DNA from: Phaeoceros laevis
Taxonomy: Eukaryota > Anthocerotophyta > Anthocerotopsida > Notothyladales
DNA: 58,466 nt
NCBI GenBank assembly: GCA_049999765.1
Contig: JBNGIQ010003354.1
Location: forward strand, 1 to 58,466
Direction: 5' to 3'
This document shows positions 9,472-20,009 of this stretch, one piece after another. Both the position numbers and the translations under genes were made by a program. The notes beneath the pieces were generated by a model. That model made no database searches and was not told where the DNA came from. It saw only the letters and a list, made by a program, of their open reading frames with translations. Position 1 is the first letter of the stretch. Each line of letters starts with the position of its first letter.

Positions 9472-12400
9472 ATGAGAAGCTGGAGCGTGCCTTCGAGGCA
9501 ATGGATTCAAACAGCAGCCAAGCTAGGCAGACCGGGCAATAGCAGTGCAGTAGAGCGGCAAGAGTTGTTGTGGAGGCAGTATTTCTTGGACCCCACATTC
9601 TGGTGGGACTACAGGACCAACAAGAAGAGCGCCCGCTCTCCCGACTTCAGGCACAAGGAGTCCAAGGAGCCCCTATGGCTGAACAATTTCTACAAGCCTG
9701 ACTGGGTGGATGCAAAGCTGACTTCGTTGGAAAGGCGGAATGGACGGTCTGCTCAGCCTACATCCAACCCCTTGTTGCACCATTATACTGGCGCTCCGAC
9801 GGCGCCAGAGTGCGCAAATTCTCAGGCGGTGAACGAACTTTGTGCTGATGGGCAGTTAAGTCGAGCAGTGGACGCTTTGAGTGACTTGGACCCACAATGC
9901 CGTGTGTCCACTTCTCTCTTGTACAGAGTCATCCGTAGATGTGGGGCTGAGAAAAATCTGGTGCTGGGGCGACGACTTGATGATCTCACTGTGAAGCTTG
10001 GATACGGATCCAATGCATTTTTGGGAAACCATCTATTGCGCATGTATGCATGTCAAGGCCGGTTACAGGAGGCAATGGAGGTGTTCAAAAGAGTGGTCAA
10101 ACCTGATGTCTTCATGTGGTTTTCCATTATGTCTGCACATGTTGAACAGGGGAAACCTAGTGAGGCCATTCAGCTGTACAATGAGATGCGCAGCTCAGGT
10201 TTGGAGCCAAATAGTAGTCACATTTTTGTCGCTGCCCTGCAGGCTTGTGCAAGAGCGGAAGATCTTGAAACTGGCAGGCAGGTGCACGCTGATGTGATGG
10301 AGAGTGGCATTCCGCACGACTCTTTTGTTTGCACCTCCCTGGTGGACATGTATGCAAAATGTGGGGACTTGGAAGAAGCACGCAAAGTGTTTGACAGTCT
10401 GTCTACAAGGCATGTGGTAACATGGACTGCTATGATAAATGGGTATGCTGAGCACGGGCTTGGTCCCCAGGCGCTCGCATTGTATGCAAGGATGGAGCAG
10501 GAAGGCCTGATTTTAGCAGACAGTGTTACGTTTGCTTGCCTCCTGAAGGCTTGTGCAAGTGCTGGTGCTCTACAGCAAGGCAGACAGCTACATTCGGGGA
10601 TTGTAGAGAGAGGACTACTTGAAGGTGACTTAGTCCTGGGCAATTGTCTTGTAAATATGTATGCAAAATGTGGCCAGCTGGAAGAGGCAATGGAGGTGTT
10701 CAAAAAGATGGCCAAACCTAATGTCTTCATATGGGTTTCCATTATATCTGCACATGCTGAACAGGGGAAACCTTGTGAGGCCATTGTGCTGTACAATGAG
10801 ATGCGTAGATCAAGTCTGGAGCCCAATGGTCACATTTTTGTCGCTGCCCTGCAAGCTTGTGTAAGAGCGGACGATGTCGAATCTGGCAGGCAGGTGCACG
10901 CTGATGTGTTGGAGAGTTGCATGCAGCACAACACTTTCGTTTGCAACTGCCTGGTGGACATGTATGCAAAATGTGGGGAACTGGAAGATGCACGAAGGGT
11001 TTTTGACAGTATGGCCACAAGGAATGCAGTGACATGGAATGCCATGATCACGGGGTATGCAAAGTGTGGCAAGTTGGAAGATGCACGCAAGCTGTTTGAC
11101 AGTCTGGCCACAAGGGATGCGGTAACATGGAATGCCATGATTAATGGGTATGCTGAGCACGGGCTCGGTCCCCAGGCGCTCGCATTGTATGCAAGGATGC
11201 AGCAGGAAGGCCTGATTCTAGCAGACAGTTTTACGTTTGCATGCCTCCTGAAGGCTTGTGCAAGTGTTGGTGCTCTACAGCAGGGCAGGCAGCTGCATTC
11301 AGAGATCGTGGAAAGAGGACTACTTGAAGGTGACATAGTACTGGGCAACTCTCTCGTAACTATGTATTCAAGATGTGGCGAGTTGGAAGATGCGCGCAAA
11401 GTGTTTGACAGTCTGTCCACAAGGGATGCGGTAACATGGACTGCCATGATAAATGGGTATGCTGAGCAAGGGCTTGGTCCCCAGGCGCTTACATTGTATG
11501 CAACCATGGAGCAGGAAGGTGTAATTTTAGCAAACAGTGTTACGTATGGTTGCCTCCTGAAGGCTTGTGCAAGTGCTGGTGCTCTACAACAAGGCAGGCA
11601 GCTGCATTCAGGGATTGTAGAGAGAGGACTACTTGAAGCTGACATAGTCCTGGGCACTTGTCTCGTAAATATGTATGCAAAATGTGGCCAGTTGGAAGAT
11701 GCACGAAAGGTGTTTGACAGTCTGTCCACAAGGGATGCGGTGACATGGAATGCTATGATAAATGGGTATGCTGAGCATGGGCTTGGTGCAGAGGCGCTCG
11801 CATTGTATGTAAGGATGGAGCAGGAGGGCCTGACTTTAGCCGACAGTGCTACGTTTGCTTGCCTCCTGAAGGCTTGTACAAGTGCTGGTGGTCTACAACA
11901 AGGTAGGCAGCTGCACTCAGAGATTGTGGAAAGGGGACTACTTGGAGGTGACATAGTACTGGGCAACTGTCTTGTAAATATGTATGCAAAATGTGGCCAG
12001 TTGGAAGACGCAAGCGAAGTGTTTGACAATCTGTCCACAAGGGATGCGGTAACATGGAATGCTATGATAAATGGGTACGGTAGAAACAGTGAAGGCCACA
12101 AGGCTACAGCCTGTTTCGAAGACATGATTCTGGCTGGTATTCAGCCAAATGACACCACATTTACTTGCCTTCTTGCAGCATGCAGTCAAGAGGGGCTGGT
12201 CAGTGAGGGTCGACAGTATTTTGATGCCATGGTGAAACAGCATGGCCTGAACCCGACAGCTGAACATTATAATTGCATGGTTGATCTTCTTGGGCGGGCA
12301 GGCCATTTAGGTGAGGCAGAGAAGATGCTGTTTTCGATTGGGTACGAACATGATGCTGTTGGGCTGATGTCATTGCTGAATGCCTGCAAGATTCATGGGG

Positions 12401-12963
12401 ATATAGAGCGGGGAACGCGGTGTTATGAAAGGCTTGTTGAGCTGGATCCTCAGCATGCTGCTGCGTATGTGCTCATGGCCAATATGTACGCAGATGCAGA
12501 TAGGTGGGCGGATGTAGATAGAATCGAAAGATTGAGAAAGTTGGCTGGAGCTAACAAAAAACCTGCAGTGGCAGGCATTGAGGTGAACAAGCAGGTGCAC
12601 ACATTTGTTGTGGGGGAAGAAAGGGGTGGTGACCTGTCATGCAAGGTTCGGAGCACAAATGAACGTTTGAAGGAGGAAGGGAACCATGTACCACAGACCA
12701 ATCTGGTGTTGAAGCCAGTGTCTGAAAAGGAGAAGGAAGATCAACTGTGTGGGCATGCTGAGAAGCTAGCTTTGGCATTCGGTCTCTGGAAAACTCCCGA
12801 CGGCACACCTCTGTTGGTAACGAAAAACCTGCGGATGTGCAGCGACTGCCACTCTTCCACCGAGATTATGTCGAGGGTTGAAAAGAGGGACATCGTTGTA
12901 CGGGACGCACACCGTGTGCATCGATTCGAGGCAGGGTCCTGTAGCTGCAATGGTCGACACTGA
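9472..12963 (+). CDS. Long PDF-PPR-DYW:KP editing factor, 1163 aa
   Basis: Largest DYW:KP member here. The start is the first in-frame ATG (9472); the paralogous leader (MQHQRFWTPTAGGQ) is present upstream but in another frame, so the presequence is shortened and altered. The PDF module is at about residues 33-87 (FWWDYRTNKKSARSPDFRHK). Eight PPR units follow, one a short 31-residue unit (MITGYAKCGKLEDARKLF). The early module (KPDVFMW...HIFVAALQACARAED) recurs as a second copy (KPNVFIW...HIFVAALQACVRADD), a clear internal duplication. E motifs, KKPAVAGIEV, HAE (H1095), CSDC (C1123, C1126) and CSCNGRH end the protein. Catalytic residues are intact. The longer PPR tract should read a longer RNA site than its neighbours. 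Confidence 0.9.
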   Translation: MRSWSVPSRQWIQTAAKLGRPGNSSAVERQELLWRQYFLDPTFWWDYRTNKKSARSPDFRHKESKEPLWLNNFYKPDWVDAKLTSLERRNGRSAQPTSNPLLHHYTGAPTAPECANSQAVNELCADGQLSRAVDALSDLDPQCRVSTSLLYRVIRRCGAEKNLVLGRRLDDLTVKLGYGSNAFLGNHLLRMYACQGRLQEAMEVFKRVVKPDVFMWFSIMSAHVEQGKPSEAIQLYNEMRSSGLEPNSSHIFVAALQACARAEDLETGRQVHADVMESGIPHDSFVCTSLVDMYAKCGDLEEARKVFDSLSTRHVVTWTAMINGYAEHGLGPQALALYARMEQEGLILADSVTFACLLKACASAGALQQGRQLHSGIVERGLLEGDLVLGNCLVNMYAKCGQLEEAMEVFKKMAKPNVFIWVSIISAHAEQGKPCEAIVLYNEMRRSSLEPNGHIFVAALQACVRADDVESGRQVHADVLESCMQHNTFVCNCLVDMYAKCGELEDARRVFDSMATRNAVTWNAMITGYAKCGKLEDARKLFDSLATRDAVTWNAMINGYAEHGLGPQALALYARMQQEGLILADSFTFACLLKACASVGALQQGRQLHSEIVERGLLEGDIVLGNSLVTMYSRCGELEDARKVFDSLSTRDAVTWTAMINGYAEQGLGPQALTLYATMEQEGVILANSVTYGCLLKACASAGALQQGRQLHSGIVERGLLEADIVLGTCLVNMYAKCGQLEDARKVFDSLSTRDAVTWNAMINGYAEHGLGAEALALYVRMEQEGLTLADSATFACLLKACTSAGGLQQGRQLHSEIVERGLLGGDIVLGNCLVNMYAKCGQLEDASEVFDNLSTRDAVTWNAMINGYGRNSEGHKATACFEDMILAGIQPNDTTFTCLLAACSQEGLVSEGRQYFDAMVKQHGLNPTAEHYNCMVDLLGRAGHLGEAEKMLFSIGYEHDAVGLMSLLNACKIHGDIERGTRCYERLVELDPQHAAAYVLMANMYADADRWADVDRIERLRKLAGANKKPAVAGIEVNKQVHTFVVGEERGGDLSCKVRSTNERLKEEGNHVPQTNLVLKPVSEKEKEDQLCGHAEKLALAFGLWKTPDGTPLLVTKNLRMCSDCHSSTEIMSRVEKRDIVVRDAHRVHRFEAGSCSCNGRH

Positions 12964-13221
12964 GCGAGAAGAAAATTGATATTGGCAACTGGAACAGTCC
13001 CACCACCTGCCAGCTGTTGGTCACGCACTAGGAGAGGCGGACGCTGTTGGTCCCGCGGCTCCTGCCGGACTATTGCGTGCTTTTCCCTTCCGGGATATCA
13101 TAGCAACTTGTAAGCTCGAAACTTGTAGCTGTCCCGGTTGTCGGTTGAAACTCCTGACCTGTTTGATTCCCATGTGGAGTTGCCAAACGCGAAAGACAGA
13201 TTAATCGGACTACTGTACACC

Positions 13222-13385
13222 GATTGCCCTAAACTTGGTCCACTTATGAGCGCGCCACATTCCATTGAACAGTTCGGCTCCCTCCCCCTCGCAAAGGCTT
13301 TCTGATTGCCCTAAACTTGGTCCACTTATGAGCGCGCCACATTCCATTGAGCAGTTCGGCTTCCTCCCCCTCGAAAAGGCTTTCT
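13222..13385. repeat. 82 bp tandem duplication, two copies
   Basis: The unit starting GATTGCCCTAAACTTGGTCC occurs at 13222-13303 and again at 13304-13385 with a few substitutions. It lies just upstream of the LINE fragment and may belong to that element or its insertion site. Confidence 0.8.
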
Positions 13386-13554
13386 TCTTTTCAACCCTTT
13401 GCCTCCCATAGTCGACCTCTTTAGAAACAATCCAGCCCCGCCTCCTCCCTCCTTCGGCTCCCTCTTCCCTCCCTCCTATCTCCTTGTATCCCCGCTTCGC
13501 TTGAGAAAGCAATTGCCTCCCACTCTTCTCTCTACCCTGTCCCTCACTCTCTTT

Positions 13555-14452
13555 CAATATACACAGATGGCTATCTCCTCGACAACAAAGCAGTGGTGCG
13601 GCGGTCTACTACTTCCAAGAGCAACTAGTGCATCAACTCTCTTTTGGCCTTGGCCACTTCGATGGCATCTATGACGCAGAACTCTTCACGATTGTCAAGG
13701 TTCTGCTTTCTTTACCCTCTATCCTCCTCACCCTTCCTCATGTTCGCTCGATAACCATCTTCTCTGACAACCAGGCTGCCATTTCCTCTCTTCTCGATGT
13801 CTCAGCTCGCTCTAGTCAAAGCTCCTCCATGGCCGCTCTTGCTGCCGTTCAATCCCTCCATTCCTACCCTCACATCTCTCTGCTACTCCACTGAATCCCG
13901 GGCCACCGCAAGATTGTTGGCCGCAAGATTGTTGGAAACAAAGTTGCTGATTCGCTAGCTAAAGCGGTTACTCTCCTCCTTGTGGCTGAAGCAGATCAGG
14001 TTTTAACCAAATCACGGGCATTTCAAATCATCAACTCCTCCATGCTCTTCAGATGGCATCATATGTGGACGTCTTCTTCTAAGGCATCTGCCTTGAAACA
14101 GGTGGTGGGGAGTGGCCCATCACCATCCGTGCTTAAGCGCCTAGCTGCTCATGAGAGACGCATCTCCTTCTTCCTCACCCAACTTCGGACCGGCCATATG
14201 GCCATTGGGACTTACTTCTGCCGATTCAACATTCCTGGCTCGCCACTTTGTCGTAAATGTGGGGCTGCGAAGGAGACTTGGACTCGCATCCTCGACAAAT
14301 GCCTCGCCACTCGCTTAGTGTGGTTGCGAATCTTCAAGGGGTCCTTCCCTTGCCTTCGTCAATTATTCCCTTGCCTTCGTCAATTACTCAATGACCTGGC
14401 ACTTCAACAACAATTGGTCTCTTATTTTCTATGCGTTGGTGATTATCTTTAG
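13555..14452 (+). mobile_element. Non-LTR retrotransposon (LINE) ORF2 remnant: RNase H and C-terminal Cys motif
   Basis: Three frames together read as an RNase H domain. They give YTDGYLLD (13555 on, first catalytic D), DAELFTIVKVLL, IFSDNQAAISSLLD (D), then IPGHRKIVG...GNKVADSLAKAV. The C-terminal part follows (KRLAAHERRISFFLTQLRTGH, CRKCGAAKETW...DKC), which resembles the last part of I/Tad-like LINE ORF2 proteins, best known to me from fungi. It is dead: there is a frameshift near 13590-13625, and TGA where the Trp before IPGH is expected (about 13893). A 15 bp in-frame duplication repeats the GRKIVG segment, and a ~20 bp duplication sits near 14347-14386. An A/T-rich stretch follows. No reverse transcriptase part lies upstream, so it is a 5'-truncated copy. 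Confidence 0.75.
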
Positions 14453-14953
14453 ACAATTTCCCTTTTTAGCTTGCTCATAATTCATTTCTTCATAATTAAG
14501 TTATCTTTTTAGTTGTAGCTTAGGCTTACACTCTTGGTGTTCTCTATTGTCGGGTTTGGCGTCATAGCCTTATGGCTGCATACGCCTAATGAACAAACAA
14601 AAAGGCTTTCTTCTGTGTCCAACCCACGATATGCCGGCCAAAACCGAAAAACTTCGCCCACGCGAGCTCCTTTCGTGACGAGCTCCTTTCGTGAATGGAA
14701 GGGCGGCACGCTTCTCACGAGCTAGAGGCCGGCAGTGGGGAAATCAAGAGCGGCAGCCGCGACGGACATCCTTGCGCTGCAACGGCACGCACCGCTAACG
14801 CGATGCAGCATCAACAGTCTTGGATGCCAAACAGCTGGTGGCCATACCCGCCGGACTGCTACTGCTGAAAAACCATGCAATTGCTCCACCTACAATTGTG
14901 CACCACCAACGGGATGCAACTTCAGCGGTTTTGGACGCCAACAGCTGGTGGGC

Positions 14954-17755
14954 ATGCCTAAACCCTTGCCTCTGAGGCAGTGGATTCACACTAGCCGCAC
15001 ATTCGTGCGGACGAACAAGAAGAGCGCCCGCGCTCCCGACTTCAGGCACAGGGAGTCCAAGGAGCCCCTTTGGCTGAACAGCTTCCAGAAGCCTGATTGG
15101 GTGGATGCGCAGCTGACTGTGTTGGAGAGTCGGATTCAACGGCCTGCTCAGCCTACATCCAATCCCTTGTTGCACTATAATGCTGGCGCTCCGACGGCGC
15201 CAGAGTGCCAAGGGCACACAACTGCTCAGGCGGTGAACGAACTGTGTGCGAATGGGCAGTTAAGTCGAGCAGTTGACGCTCTGAGTGACTTAGCGGACAC
15301 ACAATGTCGTGTGTCTACTTCCCTCCTGTACAGAGTCATCCGCAGATGTGGGGCTGAGAAAAATCTGGTGTTGGGGCGACGACTTGATGATCTCACTGTC
15401 AAGCTTGGATACGTATCCAATGCATTTTTGGGAAACCATCTATTGCGTATGTATGCATGTCAAGGCCGGTTACAGGAGGCGATGGAGGTGTTCAAAAGGG
15501 TGGCCAAACCTGATGTCTTCATGTGGTTCTCCATTATATCTAAACATGCTGAACAAGGGAAACCTAGTGAGGCCATTCAACTTTACAATAAGATGCGCAG
15601 GTCAGGCTTGGAGGCAGATAGTCACATTTTTGTCGCTGCCCTGCAAGCTTGTACAAGAGCGGAAGATGTGCAATCTGGCAGGCAGGTGCACGCTAATGTG
15701 CTGGAGAGTAGCATTCCGCCTAACTCTTTTATTTGCACCTCCCTGGTGGACATGTATGCAAAATGTGGGGAATTGGAAGATGCCCGCAGGGTTTTTGACA
15801 GGATGGCCACACGGAATGCAGTGACATGGACTGCCATGATCGCTGGGTATGTGAAGTGTGGCAAGTTGGAAGATGCACGCAAGCTATTCGACAGCCTGGC
15901 CACAAGGGATGCGGTAACATGGAATGCCATGATTAATGGGTATGCTGAGCACGGGCTCGGTCCCCAGGCGCTTGCATTGTATGCAAGGATGAAGCAGGAG
16001 GGCCTGATTCTAGCAGACAGTTTTACGTTTGCGTGCCTCCTGAAGGCTTGTACAAGTGCTGGGGCTCTACAGCAGGGCAGGCAGCTGCATTCGGACATAG
16101 TGGAAAGGGGACTACTTGAAGGTGACATAGTACTGGGCAATTCTCTTGTAGATATGTATGCAAAATGTGGCGAGTTGGAAGATGCGCGCAAAGTGTTCGA
16201 CAGACTGTCCACAAGGGATGCGGTAACATGGACTGCCATGATAAATGGGTATGCTGAGCAAGGGCTTGGTCCCCAGGCACTTACGTTGTATGCAACCATG
16301 GAGCAGGAAGGCGTGATTTTAGCAAACAGTGTCACGTATGGTTGCCTCCTGAAGGCTTGTGCAAGTGCTGTTGCTCTACAACAAGGCAGGCAGCTGCATT
16401 CAGTGATTGTAGAGAGAGGACTTCTTGAAGGTGGTGTAGTACTGGGGACTTGTCTCGTAAATATGTATGCAAAATGTGGCCAGTTGGAAGATGCACGAAA
16501 GGTGTTTGACAGTCTGTCCACAAGGGATGCGGTGACATGGAATGCTATGATAAATGGGTATGCTGAACATGGGCTTGGTGCAGAGGCGCTGGCATTGTAT
16601 GCAAGGATGGGGCAGGAAGGCCTGACTTTAGCCGACAGTGCTACGTTTGCTTGCCTCCTGAAGGCTTGTACAAGTGCTGGTGCTCTACAACAAGGTAGGC
16701 AGCTGCATTCAGAAATTTTGGAAAGAGAGCTACTTGAAGATGACATAGTACTGGGCAACTGTCTTGTAAATATGTATGCAAAATGTGGCCAGTTGGGAGA
16801 CGCAAGCAAAGTGTTTGACAATCTGTCCACAAGGGATACGGTAACATGGAATGCAATGATAAATGGGTACGGCAGAAACAATGAGGGCCAAAAGGCTACA
16901 GCCTGTTTCGAAGACATGATTCTGTCTGATATCCAGCCAAATCACACCACATTTACTTGCCTTCTTGTAGCATGCAGTCAAGAGGGGCTGGTCAGTGAGG
17001 GTCGACATTATTTTGATGCCATGGTGAGACAATATGGCCTGAACCCGACAGCTGAGCATTATAATTGCATGGTTGATCTTCTTGGGCGAGCAGGCCATTT
17101 AGGTGAGGCAGAGAAGATGCTGTTTTCGGTTGGGTGCGAATATGGTGCTGTTGGGTTGATGTCATTGCTGAGTGCCTGCAAGAGTCATGGGGATATAGAG
17201 CGGGGAACACGGTGTTTTGAAAGTCTTGTTGAGCTGGATCCTCAGCATGCCGCTTCCTATGTGCTCATGGCCAACATGTACGCAGATGCGGATATGTGGG
17301 CGGATGTAGATAGAATCGAAAGATTGAGAAAGTTGGCAGGAGCTAACAAGAAACCTGCAGTGGCAGGCATTGAGGTGAATAAGCAGGTGCGCACATTTGT
17401 GGTGGGGGAAGAAAGGGATGGTGACCTTTCATGCAAGGTTCGGAGCACAAATGAACGTTTGAAGGAGGAAGGGAATCATGTACCACACACCAAGCTGGTG
17501 TTGAAGCCAGTGTCTGAAAAGGAGAAGGAAGATCAACTGTGTGGGCACGCCGAGAAGCTAGCTTTGGCGTTTGGTCTCTCGAACACCCCGGATGGCACAC
17601 CGCTGCTTGTAACGAAAAACCTGCGGATGTGCAGCGACTGCCACTCTTCCACCGAGATTATGTCAAGGGTTGAAAAGAGGGACATCGTTGTCCGTGACGC
17701 AAACCGTGTGCATCGATTCGAGGCAGGGTCTTGTAGCTGCAAGGGTCGACACTGA
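14954..17755 (+). CDS. PPR-DYW:KP editing factor with half of the PDF module deleted, 933 aa
   Basis: Close paralog of the 9472-12963 gene. The conserved leader ATG (about 14894) runs into a stop after some 15 codons, so the main frame can start at ATG 14954 (MPKPLPLRQWIHTSRTF). RTFV is joined directly to RTNKKSARAPDFRHR: the LWRQYFLDPTLWWD half of the PDF module is missing, leaving only residues 19-50. Six PPR units follow, one short. E motifs, KKPAVAGIEV, HAE (H865), CSDC (C893, C896) and CSCKGRH are intact. Function as an editor is plausible, but any nucleic-acid binding by the PDF module is probably lost. Confidence 0.87.
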   Translation: MPKPLPLRQWIHTSRTFVRTNKKSARAPDFRHRESKEPLWLNSFQKPDWVDAQLTVLESRIQRPAQPTSNPLLHYNAGAPTAPECQGHTTAQAVNELCANGQLSRAVDALSDLADTQCRVSTSLLYRVIRRCGAEKNLVLGRRLDDLTVKLGYVSNAFLGNHLLRMYACQGRLQEAMEVFKRVAKPDVFMWFSIISKHAEQGKPSEAIQLYNKMRRSGLEADSHIFVAALQACTRAEDVQSGRQVHANVLESSIPPNSFICTSLVDMYAKCGELEDARRVFDRMATRNAVTWTAMIAGYVKCGKLEDARKLFDSLATRDAVTWNAMINGYAEHGLGPQALALYARMKQEGLILADSFTFACLLKACTSAGALQQGRQLHSDIVERGLLEGDIVLGNSLVDMYAKCGELEDARKVFDRLSTRDAVTWTAMINGYAEQGLGPQALTLYATMEQEGVILANSVTYGCLLKACASAVALQQGRQLHSVIVERGLLEGGVVLGTCLVNMYAKCGQLEDARKVFDSLSTRDAVTWNAMINGYAEHGLGAEALALYARMGQEGLTLADSATFACLLKACTSAGALQQGRQLHSEILERELLEDDIVLGNCLVNMYAKCGQLGDASKVFDNLSTRDTVTWNAMINGYGRNNEGQKATACFEDMILSDIQPNHTTFTCLLVACSQEGLVSEGRHYFDAMVRQYGLNPTAEHYNCMVDLLGRAGHLGEAEKMLFSVGCEYGAVGLMSLLSACKSHGDIERGTRCFESLVELDPQHAASYVLMANMYADADMWADVDRIERLRKLAGANKKPAVAGIEVNKQVRTFVVGEERDGDLSCKVRSTNERLKEEGNHVPHTKLVLKPVSEKEKEDQLCGHAEKLALAFGLSNTPDGTPLLVTKNLRMCSDCHSSTEIMSRVEKRDIVVRDANRVHRFEAGSCSCKGRH

Positions 17756-18719
17756 GCGAGAAGAAAGTTGGCAACTAAAACAGTTCCACCACCTGTCTGC
17801 TGTTTGTCCCGCACTGGGCAGGGCAAGCCTTCAAAATGGCGAACGGTGTAACTGGAAGGACTCCTGGAGGACTCTTCATACTGTGGCAAGGGCAGAGGCA
17901 AAGTTGGTGGCTGGCCTGTTTCTGGACCCACGGGAGCGGAAGCTGATGCTGTGGTGTGCTGTGGCGGCCGGGCATGCCTGCCCGAAGGGCGTCGCGGCAG
18001 CGGGGCCTGCGAGTTGCTGGCTTGCCCAGTCGGTGCATACAGCATGAGTCTGCTCGTTGCGTATTTGGGAGAAAATTGCAAGACTGAAAATAACCAAATC
18101 TGGGTACGGGCAACTGCGTATCAGCAGACCGCCCACTCCCCCCCCGCCCCCGTCCTAGAGGCATGCTAGCTGCGCCTTGCAGCAGCCTGCTATGCTCTGC
18201 CGCGGCATTCAGCAGCCTGCCCCACCCCCGTCACCGTCTTCCATTAACCTGTGACTTGGGGAACAACTGCGTGGTGGCCCTCTTATATTGCAAAAAAGCG
18301 TGCGAAAGCTACATTTGTTGTGCGTATGATATATCTAGGCTAGTCAGAATCAGCGTAACCCTAGTAACATCCAAAGAAGCATCTGGATCTGCGTTCCTCG
18401 CAGAGGTTTTTGATTCGCCAATGCACAATTGCCTGGAGTGTTCATGTTCAGAGCTTCTGTTACTTCTGGACTTCCATTTGCCCGATGTTACTTCGGGACT
18501 TCATTTGCCCGATGATCACTGGTTCTCTAGCATCGAGAGATGGATAGATGGATACAGATCTAAGAACTTCCGATGTTTTCATGCTCGTCATCTATTATCT
18601 GAGGTAAAGGCCAGTTTCATATTCCGGGACGCCACGCTGGACTCTTCACGCTCAACCCACTGAAAGTCCAAGAAACCCTAACCTTTTGTTCCCCCACAGT
18701 CCCTCAGTCTGTACCAATA
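17756..18719. other. Intergenic, no gene recognised
   Basis: Begins with the 3' flank shared by the DYW:KP genes. The last part before 18720 may be leader of the following gene: CCCCCACAG near 18695 could be a splice acceptor in a 5' UTR. A 166-codon open frame at 18163-18663 has no recognisable features, and I do not call it. Confidence 0.5.
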
Positions 18720-19301
18720 ATGGCCTCCTTGCGAGTGCAGCAAGCCCTCAGGCTAGCGCAGCGTCGGTTGTTCCAGCCAACTGCCAGCAGCCCGGCCCTC
18801 CACTCAGGTTACGCCCAGCAATCTGAGCTAACCAGCATCCACCGTTCCCCTCCGCTTCTGCATTGCCGGTTTGTGGCCTGTGGCACTGGAACTGCTGGAT
18901 TTGTATCGTCGACAGAGATTGGGGCTCCGCCTTTCCGGACGCCTTTCATCTGGACAGCGCAGCGTGCCTACGCTAAGAAGGCCTCCGTCACGCAGCCTGC
19001 CGCTCGGGTCCAGGTGAAGCCAGCACAGCCACGTCCGCGCAAGCCAGCTCAACCTGTGGTGGAAGGCAGCAGTGTCAAGAATCGGAATCACAAGAAGCGG
19101 ATGCTGCAGAGGGCAGAGTTTGCCAAGAAGCAGGCACAAGAGACGATCAAAGCCGTGAGGCTTTCTATTGCAAGAAAAGATTCTGCTAGGGTGAAGCGGT
19201 GGAAGGAAGGTGCAGAGAGGGCCAGGGCTTGGGCCCAACTGGTGGCTAGTAGGAAACAGTCGCCAGGTGCAGTGCCGAGGCCTGTTGCGGTGGTGCAGTG
19301 A
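18720..19301 (+). CDS. Small basic protein, probably organelle-targeted, 193 aa, unknown function
   Basis: ATG at 18720 is preceded by CAATA and opens an intronless frame. Residues 1-20 (MASLRVQQALRLAQRRLF) are rich in Ala, Arg, Leu and Ser and free of acids, typical of a mitochondrial presequence. Residues 85-120 are rich in Pro/Lys/Arg. Residues 121-180 form a very basic, probably helical stretch (KNRNHKKRMLQRAEFAKKQ, ARVKRWKEGAERARAW). The size, charge and presequence suit a mitochondrial ribosome-associated or RNA-binding protein, but I do not recognise the family. It stands alone between DYW:KP genes. Confidence 0.6.
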   Translation: MASLRVQQALRLAQRRLFQPTASSPALHSGYAQQSELTSIHRSPPLLHCRFVACGTGTAGFVSSTEIGAPPFRTPFIWTAQRAYAKKASVTQPAARVQVKPAQPRPRKPAQPVVEGSSVKNRNHKKRMLQRAEFAKKQAQETIKAVRLSIARKDSARVKRWKEGAERARAWAQLVASRKQSPGAVPRPVAVVQ

Positions 19302-20009
19302 TGGCCAGCCTTCAGATGCGGCTGGCATTGTCCACTACCTCGGGGTCTACCTTCAGAGACGGGTGTGACAGTGGAGAGCTGCTCGTTTTCGCTTTTCACA
19401 GTTCATTCGCACAATACCAGCTCATTCTCCAGGATATTCAAAATCAGCACAAAGAGACAGCGCGCTTACAACCACCTATAGAACATTGAAAGACAGCAGA
19501 AGACAGTAGTGACATTTGGTCAACAATCCGGCCCTTGTTTCTACATTCATCGCTCAAATGTTCAGAACTCTTGCCTGTAGCGGGATGCACTGTGACCATT
19601 AAGCCTGCCAAGATACAAAACCTGTCGTGTGATCATTAAGCCTTCCACGATACCAAACCTTTCGTTGATCACCTTACATTCACAACCAGCACATGTGTTC
19701 ATCCAAGCTGCTCACGAATCCACAGTAGTCAAGGGCAGATCCAACCTTAATTGTGCGAACCAGACCTTAGGAAGAGGTGCCAGACATGCAGTTGGCGTTT
19801 GACAGAACTTGCATCAGAAAAACATCAAGCAAGGGTTTCAAATGAGAGCTCTGCTTGCGACGCTAGAATCCATGTCCTCACCTCACAAGCCAATCCAGAA
19901 GCGAATAGCCGCCCTTGATTGCTGCCAGCTCACCACGCTGTCTGCTGCCACACCCTGCTGCCTGCTGCCTGCTGCCTGGGACTTTCCAGTTGGCAATTTT
20001 TCTTCTCGC
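19302..20009. other. Intergenic, no gene recognised
   Basis: A ~40 bp imperfect tandem repeat (ATTAAGCCTGCCAAGATAC / ATTAAGCCTTCCACGATAC) lies near 19600-19665. Near 19945-19978 there is a short CTGCCTG repeat tract. The last bases are 3' flank of the minus-strand PPR gene. Confidence 0.5.

Noticed and set aside
10830-12125. Antisense open frame of 431 codons, with an equally long one at 15622-16917
   Set aside because: It lies opposite the PPR repeats of two close paralogs. The equal length follows from their shared sequence, and the repetitive product shows no domain. It is a by-product of PPR codon use.
18163-18663. 166-codon plus-strand open frame
   Set aside because: Composition is uneven, no motif is recognised, and it lies in a spacer rich in low-complexity C runs. 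Probably chance.
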